In this document: in pieces, positions 31,964-39,729 of the stretch
Layout of the letters: the number at the start of each line of letters is the position of its first letter
Position numbering within the stretch: position 1 is the stretch's first letter
Source of the DNA: Mesostigma viride
Lineage: Eukaryota; Streptophyta; Mesostigmatophyceae; Mesostigmatales; Mesostigmataceae
Reading direction: 5' to 3'
Assembly: GCA_009746045.1 (NCBI GenBank)
Contig: RPFO01001643.1
Coordinates: 126,001-165,729 of the forward strand
DNA: 39,729 bases
Program-made: the position numbers and the translations under genes
The notes under the pieces: generated by a model
Database searches by the model: none
Told to the model about the DNA's origin: nothing
What the model saw: only the letters and a program-made list of their open reading frames with translations

Positions 31964-33285
31964 AACGCATGCATGCCAGCCCCTCCCACACCCACGCACA
32001 CATGTTAGCTATACCCCACAAACCCACGCATGGATTCCAGCCACCCCCCACATGCCCGCATGCATGCCAGCCACCCCACCAATCCACGCACGCATGCCAG
32101 CCACCCCCACACCCACGCACGCATGCCAGCCACCCCACAACCCACTTATGCATTCCAGCAACCCCCACAGCCACTTACGCATGCCAGCCACCCCCCACAC
32201 CCACGCACGCATGGCAGCCACCCCACGAACCCACGCACGCGTGCCAGCCCCCCCTTAAAACCACGCATGCATGGCAGCTCCCCACCACACCCACGCATGC
32301 ATGCCACTCCCCCCGCCAACCACCCACGCATGCCAGCCCCCCGACACACGCATGGCAGCCCCCCCACACACCCACGCACGCATGCCAGCCCTACCCCACA
32401 TGCAGGCATGCATGCCAGCCACCCCCCACACCCACGCATGCATGCCAGCCCCTCCCACACCCACCCCCGCATGCCAGCTACCCCACAAACCCACGCATGC
32501 ATGCCAGCGACCCCCCACATGCACGCATGCATGCCAGCCACCCCACCAACCCACGCACGCATGCCAGCCCATCACAAACCCGCTTATGCATGCCAGCCAC
32601 CCCCCACACCCACGTACGCATGCCAGCCACCCCACACACCCACGCACGCATGGCAGCCACCCCACCAACCCACACACGCGTGCCAGCCCCCCCCTAACCC
32701 CACGCATGCATGGCAGCCCCCCACCACACCCACGCATGCATGCCACTCCCCCCCCACACCCACGCACGCATGCGAGCCCCCCCACACACCCACGCACGCA
32801 TGCGAGCCCCCCCACACACCCACGCACGCATGCCAGCCCCCCCCACATGCACGCATGCATGCCAGCCACCCCACCAACCCACTTATGCATGCCAGCCACC
32901 CCCGTCACCAACGTACGCATGGCAGCTCCCCACCACACCCACGCATGCATGCCACTCCCCCCCCACACCCATGCGTGCATGGCAGCTCCCCCCCAAACCC
33001 ACGCATGCATGCCAGCCCATCACAAACCCATGCACGCATGCCACCCCCCACACCCACTTACGCATGCCAGCCACCCCACACACCCACGCACGCATGGCAG
33101 CCACCCCACGAACCCACACACGCGTGCCAGCCCCCCCCTAACCCCACGCATGCATGGCAGCCCCCCACCACACCCACGCATGCATGCCACTCCCCCCCAC
33201 ACCCACGCACGCATGCGAGCCCCCCCCACACCCACGCACGCATGCGAGGCCCCCCCACACCCACGCAAGCATGCCAGCCCCCCCC
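31964..33285 (+). repeat. C-rich minisatellite array of U8
   Basis: This is the hybrid Ib array of 1,322 bases. It has extra C residues near 32697 and 32756 compared with U7. Confidence 0.93.
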
Positions 33286-35036
33286 ATGAAGTCATAGTGG
33301 GCACCACGGAGTCATGCTATGATTTAATTTTTTCAATTTAATAATGGGAATGACGGATGGTGCATGTGTGAACAAAGGAATGAAAGGATTGCCACTCAAT
33401 GAATATTAATTAATGATGAAAATGGGAGTTTGCATGGGAGTGTTTGGTCCTTATGGCTGGCTTGCAAAAAGCAGTACCCGAATTTCGAAGTATTTGACAG
33501 CGAAATATCTGTAAAGTATATCGCATGGTATAATTAATTAATGAATGGTACGCTGAAATTCATTGTGCGGGCTCTCTCTGCACGTGATAAACAATTTTAG
33601 CTTTGAGGGCATGCAACAAGACATGCTAGCATTGAAATGAAATTAAATTATAACATGACTTGTTGGGAGATCATGTACGACATGTAGCATAATTACGTAC
33701 ATGGCCACAATTGTCCAATCAGGGCCCTCCTCTAGGTAGACTGTGCTAGGCAATTACAATTAGACAAATAAGGTCAAAAAAGGTTTAATTCTTCACCTAC
33801 CTCCATCCATCCAGCAAGGGAATATGTTAGCCAGTGCTACATGATGATCTCCCAACGGAGTCATGTTATGATGCGAAATAGTTCAGGATAAAATTTGTCA
33901 GAATTTCACTGGCGATACGAACGTAACGAAATTTCCAAGTATCCGACGCCGAAATATCATTGTTGTATCGAATGGTATGCTGAAATTCATTGTGGTCAAG
34001 TCCGAGCTGATAAATTTGTCAGAAATTTCATTTTCGATACGAACGTGACGAAATTTCCAAGTATCTCACGCTCGGAGAGCTTCCACGGTGTTGACGGGGA
34101 AGGGTCCGTTGCGCGTGGCGCACGGCGGCGGTTCGTCCCGGTCGGAATCGTCCGCCCGCGCGTCCTCCGTGGAAGGGTCTTGGCGCGTCGCGCGGGCCGG
34201 TGCGGTTGGCGCCCAGAAGGTCGACTATCGGCCTCTGGGCCGCTAGCGGCGAGTCACGTCCTCTCAAGTCGGGGAGGGGGGGCGATAGCCCCCCCTCCCC
34301 CACTTTTTTCTTGTCCCCTACTAGTAACTACGATTTATGACGCCCGAAAACTTTGGCCGCGGCCGTAGGCCGGAAGTGGGGCCGTCCCCCGCGCCCCCTA
34401 GCGCGGGAGCGGACGACGTCCAGGACCGTAGCGAGATGGCCAGTCGGCGTAGTACAAAGAAAATCCCCAAACCTTGGAGATCGAGTCTCAGGAATTCTGA
34501 ACGGGTGCTGAAACGCTGAACATGTTCAGACTTTTGCGGGCAGGTGGGGCGTCTCGCCAATCCGCGCGGCCTCAGGACATTACGGCGCGTTGACTCTTTT
34601 AAGCGTCAAACAAAAAGTCGCGAACTGATATCTGTACTAAAACTTTTCAAGGCACAGGACGTGGGATGTCAAATTTGATAAGCAAGCGAGACGAAATGAC
34701 AGTTCTGAAGGAAAGCGTTTTCAGCCGTGCTGAACGGAAACGTTCGCGCCTGAACAGGGGAAATAGAATCAAACGAGACGGAATTTTCAGTTAGCGATAG
34801 CCCCCCCTCCCCCACTTTTTTCTTGCTGGGCAGTGGGAACTGGGAATTATTGGCAAAGCGTGCGGCATGCTCGGGGCGAAAAACAAAGTGACGTGCTGCG
34901 CGAGCAATTTTCCTTGTGCTGGCTGGCGATGGCAGGCAACGTAGGCTAGAAAATTGGGATGGGGAATGCGCAGCCATGGTTTTATACGTCAAAATTTTAT
35001 GTTTGAAGAGCAAGTGCGAAATTTTATGAGCTGGAG

Positions 35037-35925
35037 GTGCGTCAACGGAGTGATACCTGCGTGGGAGAGGTCCGTGTCGCTATGGCGACCTGGAAATGGA
35101 ATGTCGTTGTAGATTTAGGTATTGTAGTATCATGCTTAACTGCTTTACGTATTGGATGCCTAGTGAAATCAGTTTGCTGTTCGTGGAAGGCTTGGGGTGT
35201 GGCCAACGAGCTTCTGCTGTCGCCGCATCATATTGGAAAGAACGCTGGATTTTTTGCCACGGGACGTAACCGGCGATGCCGATTGTGAGGCGTTTGTTTC
35301 GATGACCGGGGTAGTACCTGCTCTCTTTCTGATGCATTTTCATGGTTGCGTTCTTTCCATTTCGCCGAATCCACCTAGTCGCAGCAAAGACATAGCGTAG
35401 CAAGGGTTTTTAAAAACGCAGATTAGCCGTGCAGGACGCCATCTTCATGGTCCTTCGCATGTCCTGTGTGAACGTCCGTTGCCCAAGGATCTGTGATGCT
35501 TTTTTCTGGAATATACTGGGCGGTGAAAGCCCCTCTGGATGCTTGCCTGGTCACGGGTTTGGGGCGTCATTTACTGCTGTACTCGCTGACATTCATGGTG
35601 CTTTCTGCGTAAGCTGACTTGCTTCGCACGTGGATTTTGACTGGACTGAAGAGCGCGTCTGGTAGCATGTTTACGTGGTGTATAAGGTGATCAATCAACC
35701 ATTTGTTTATAGAAGGTGTGACAATAGAAGGTGTGTTATATATTTCTTCATCAAGCATGTCAAAAGTAATCTCCACTCGCTTACAACCTGAATTTTGCTT
35801 TGCTGGGTCTGCTGTGTTTGTGTCTCACTGTGCAGGCTATCCCCTTGGTTGATCAACCAGGTGATTTTTGGTGGCAGCGGGGCCATATACTCTTCTTGGT
35901 GTTTTTCATCCATGGCATGTCAACC
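35037..35925 (+). pseudogene. Degenerate gene-like block, U9 copy
   Basis: This is the Ib form: block a ends 35284, block b is 35435-35608, block c from 35836, with the micro-inversion at 35407-35422. Confidence 0.33.
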
Positions 35926-37247
35926 AACGCATGCATGCCAGCCCCTCCCACACCCACGCACACATGTTAGCTATACCCCACAAACCCACGCATGGATTCC
36001 AGCCACCCCCCACATGCCCGCATGCATGCCAGCCACCCCACCAATCCACGCACGCATGCCAGCCACCCCCACACCCACGCACGCATGCCAGCCACCCCAC
36101 AACCCACTTATGCATTCCAGCAACCCCCACAGCCACTTACGCATGCCAGCCACCCCCCACACCCACGCACGCATGGCAGCCACCCCACGAACCCACGCAC
36201 GCGTGCCAGCCCCCCCTTAAAACCACGCATGCATGGCAGCTCCCCACCACACCCACGCATGCATGCCACTCCCCCGCCAACCACCCACGCATGCCAGCCC
36301 CCCGACACACGCATGGCAGCCCCCCCACACACCCACGCACGCATGCCAGCCCTACCCCACATGCAGGCATGCATGCCAGCCACCCCCCACACCCACGCAT
36401 GCATGCCAGCCCCTCCCACACCCACCCCCGCATGCCAGCTACCCCACAAACCCACGCATGCATGCCAGCGACCCCCCACATGCACGCATGCATGCCAGCC
36501 ACCCCACCAACCCACGCACGCATGCCAGCCCATCACAAACCCGCTTATGCATGCCAGCCACCCCCCACACCCACGTACGCATGCCAGCCACCCCACACAC
36601 CCACGCACGCATGGCAGCCACCCCACCAACCCACACACGCGTGCCAGCCCCCCCTAACCCCACGCATGCATGGCAGCCCCCCACCACACCCACGCATGCA
36701 TGCCACTCCCCCCCCACACCCACGCACGCATGCGAGCCCCCCCACACACCCACGCACGCATGCCAGCCCCCCACACACCCACGCACGCATGCCAGCCCCC
36801 CCCCACATGCACGCATGCATGCCAGCCACCCCACCAACCCACTTATGCATGCCAGCCACCCCCGTCACCAACGTACGCATGGCAGCTCCCCACCACACCC
36901 ACGCATGCATGCCACTCCCCCCCCACACCCATGCGTGCATGGCAGCTCCCCCCCAAACCCACGCATGCATGCCAGCCCATCACAAACCCATGCACGCATG
37001 CCACCCCCCACACCCACTTACGCATGCCAGCCACCCCACACACCCACGCACGCATGGCAGCCACCCCACGAACCCACACACGCGTGCCAGCCCCCCCCTA
37101 ACCCCACGCATGCATGGCAGCCCCCACCACACCCACGCATGCATGCCACTCCCCCCCCACACCCACGCACGCATGCGAGCCCCCCCCCACACCCACGCAC
37201 GCATGCGAGGCCCCCCCACACCCACGCAAGCATGCCAGCCCCCCCCC
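35926..37247 (+). repeat. C-rich minisatellite array of U9
   Basis: This is the hybrid Ib array with several C-run and single-base differences between 36280 and 37245, more than between other Ib neighbours. Confidence 0.92.
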
Positions 37248-38280
37248 ATGAAGTCATAGTGGGCACCACGGAGTCATGCTATGATTTAATTTTTTCAATT
37301 TAATAATGGGAATGACGGATGGTGCATGTGTGAACAAAGGAATGAAAGGATTGCCACTCAATGAATATTAATTAATGATGAAAATGGGAGTTTGCATGGG
37401 AGTGTTTGGTCCTTATGGCTGGCTTGCAAAAAGCAGTACCCGAATTTCGAAGTATTTGACAGCGAAATATCTGTAAAGTATATCGCATGGTATAATTAAT
37501 TAATGAATGGTACGCTGAAATTCATTGTGCGGGCTCTCTCTGCACGTGATAAACAATTTTAGCTTTGAGGGCATGCAACAAGACATGCTAGCATTGAAAT
37601 GAAATTAAATTATAACATGACTTGTTGGGAGATCATGTACGACATGTAGCATAATTACGTACATGGCCACAATTGTCCAATCAGGGCCCTCCTCTAGGTA
37701 GACTGTGCTAGGCAATTACAATTAGACAAATAAGGTCAAAAAGGTTTAATTCTTCACCTACCTCCATCCATCCAGCAAGGGAATATGTTAGCCAGTGCTA
37801 CATGATGATCTCCCAACGGAGTCATGTTATGATGCGAAATAGTTCAGGATAAAATTTGTCAGAATTTCACTGGCGATACGAACGTAACGAAATTTCCAAG
37901 TATCCGACGCCGAAATATCATTGTTGTATCGAATGGTATGCTGAAATTCATTGTGGTCAAGTCCGAGCTGATAAATTTGTCAGAAATTTCATTTTCGATA
38001 CGAACGTGACGAAATTTCCAAGTATCTCACGCTCGGAGAGCTTCCACGGTGTTGACGGGGAAGGGTCCGTTGCGCGTGGCGCACGGCGGCGGTTCGTCCC
38101 GGTCGGAATCGTCCGCCCGCGCGTCCTCCGTGGAAGGGTCTTGGCGCGTCGCGCGGGCCGGTGCGGTTGGCGCCCAGAAGGTCGACTATCGGCCTCTGGG
38201 CCGCTAGCGGCGAGTCACGTCCTCTCAAGTCGGGGAGGGGGGCGATAGCCCCCCCTCCCCCACTTTTTTCTTGTCCCCTA

Positions 38281-39729
38281 CTAGTAACTACGATTTATGA
38301 CGCCCGAAAACTTTGGCCGCGGCCGTAGGCCGGAAGTGGGGCCGTCCCCCGCGCCCCTAGCGCGGGAGCGGACGACGTCCAGGACCGTAGCGAGATGGCC
38401 AGTCGGCGTAGTACAAAGAAAATCCCCAAACCTTGGAGATCGAGTCTCAGGAATTCTGAACGGGTGCTGAAACGCTGAACATGTTCAGACTTTTGCGGGC
38501 AGGTGGGGCGTCTCGCCAATCCGCGCGGCCTCAGGACATTACGGCGCGTTGACTCTTTTAAGCGTCAAACAAAAAGTCGCGAACTGATATCTGTACTAAA
38601 ACTTTTCAAGGCACAGGACGTGGGATGTCAAATTTGATAAGCAAGCGAGACGAAATGACAGTTCTGAAGGAAAGCGTTTTCAGCCGTGCTGAACGGAAAC
38701 GTTCGCGCCTGAACAGGGGAAATAGAATCAAACGAGACGGAATTTTCAGTTAGCGATAGCCCCCCCTCCCCCACTTTTTTCTTGCTGGGCAGTGGGAACT
38801 GGGAATTATTGGCAAAGCGTGCGGCATGCTCGGGGCGAAAAAAACAAAGTGACGTGCTGCGCGAGCAATTTTCCTTGTGCTGGCTGGCGATGGCAGGCAA
38901 CGTAGGCTAGAAAATTGGGATGGGAATGCGCAGCCATGGTTTTATACGTCAAAATTTTATGTTTGAAGAGCAAGTGCGAAATTTTATGAGCTGGAGGTGC
39001 GTCAACGGAGTGATACCTGCGTGGGAGAGGTCCGTGCGCTATGGCGACCTGGAAATGGAATGTTCGTTGTAGATTTAGGTATTGTAGTATCATGCTTAAC
39101 TGCTTTACGTATTGGATGCCTAGTGAAATCAGTTTGCTGTTCGTGGAAGGCTTGGGGTGTGGCCAACGAGCTTCTGCTGTCGCCGCATCATATTGGAAAG
39201 AACGCTGGATTTTTTGCCACGGGACGTAACCGGCGATGCCGATTGTGAGGCGTTTGTTTCGATGACCGGGGTAGTTACCTGCTCTCTTTCTGATGCATTT
39301 TCATGGTTGCGTTCTTTCCATTTCGCCGAATCCACCTAGTCGCAGCAAAGACATAGCGTAGCAAGGGTTTTTAAAAAACGCAGATTAGCCGTGCAGGACG
39401 CCATCTTCATGGTCCTTCGCATGTCCTGTGTGAACGTCCGTTGCCCAAGGATCTGTGATGCTTTTTTCTGGAATATACTGGGCGGTGAAAGCCCCTCTGG
39501 ATGCTTGCCTGTCACGGGTTTGGGCGTCATTTACTGCTGTACTCGCTGACATTCATGGTGCTTTCTGCGTAAGCTGACTTGCTTCGCACGTGGATTTTGA
39601 CTGGACTGAACGAGCGCGTCCTCGGTAGCATGTTTACGGGTGATAAGGTGATCAATCAACATTTGTTTATAGAAGGTGTGACCAAAATAGAAGGTGTGTT
39701 ATATATTTGCTTCATCAAAGCATGTCAAA
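38281..39729 (+). repeat. Macrosatellite unit U10 (type Ib, right-truncated)
   Basis: This partial type Ib unit stops just before block c and the minisatellite. It starts clean, but from about 38840 it collects single-base and few-base indels relative to the other Ib units, at increasing density towards position 39729. The array therefore continues beyond the window, and the final bases should not be trusted at single-nucleotide level. Confidence 0.92.
38997..39729 (+). pseudogene. Degenerate gene-like block, U10 copy, incomplete
   Basis: This is the Ib form, cut by the window end before block c. Extra indels (for example GTCCGTGCGCTATGG, AATGTTCGTTG, GTAGTTACCTG) alter every frame and are more likely sequence errors than real mutations. 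Confidence 0.3.

Larger units (their letters stand above)
30359..34320 (+). repeat. Macrosatellite unit U8 (type Ib)
   Basis: This 3,962-base type Ib unit is close to identical with U7 and U9. The small length difference comes from homopolymer C runs in the minisatellite. Confidence 0.95.
34321..38280 (+). repeat. Macrosatellite unit U9 (type Ib)
   Basis: This 3,960-base type Ib unit is the last complete one. One minisatellite repeat near 36765 reads GCATGCCAGC where sister units read GCATGCGAGC. C-run lengths near 36700-37250 vary, and the unit-end hairpin has one G fewer in its left arm. These may be true variants or falling read quality towards the end of the sequence. Confidence 0.94.

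Noticed and set aside
1-39729. rDNA intergenic spacer
   Set aside because: Multi-kb tandem units with hairpins and T-runs would suit a spacer, but no 18S, 5.8S, 28S or 5S sequence is seen in any unit.

Overview
The window is a eukaryotic macrosatellite. It is almost wholly a head-to-tail tandem array of about 4-kb units, all in the same orientation, with no recognisable rRNA, tRNA or housekeeping protein gene. I infer a eukaryotic nuclear genome from the satellite and minisatellite structure, a TTAA-flanked piggyBac-like transposon copy, and spliceosomal-type GT..AG signals that keep a reading frame open. I cannot place the organism. A protist or alga is possible, but nothing in the sequence proves it.

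Layout, cutting each unit at a CTAGTRACTACG junction: U1 1-4350 (type I, 5' truncated by the window edge), U2 4351-8584 (type II), U3 8585-14401 (type I carrying a 1,737-bp transposon), U4 14402-18361 (type Ib), U5 18362-22441 (type II), U6 22442-26399, U7 26400-30358, U8 30359-34320 and U9 34321-38280 (all type Ib, close to identical), U10 38281-39729 (type Ib, cut by the window end, with many single-base indels). Types I and II share ancestry but are diverged. Type Ib is a derived form of type I.

Every complete unit has the same order. First comes a junction and GC-rich palindromes. Next is a region with degenerate gene-like sequence: an exon-like block a, a 150-bp intron-like gap, a 174-bp block b, a 227-230-bp gap and block c. 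A C-rich minisatellite of 28-30-bp repeats follows (1.3-1.55 kb). Then comes an AT-rich tail, present in type I/Ib and much reduced in type II. Last is a CpG-rich block ending in a strong GC hairpin. The type II unit U2 keeps the gene-like structure best, with both splice junctions in phase 0. Other copies carry frameshifts, stops, a weakened donor, or a micro-inversion that destroys the pyrimidine tract.

The minisatellites lack stop codons in all six frames, so the many His/Pro/Thr- or Gly/Trp/Cys-rich reading frames over them are not genes. The most interesting items are the relic split gene, the nonautonomous piggyBac-like insertion with palindromic subterminal repeats, and the record of gene conversion, templated patching and micro-inversion across units.
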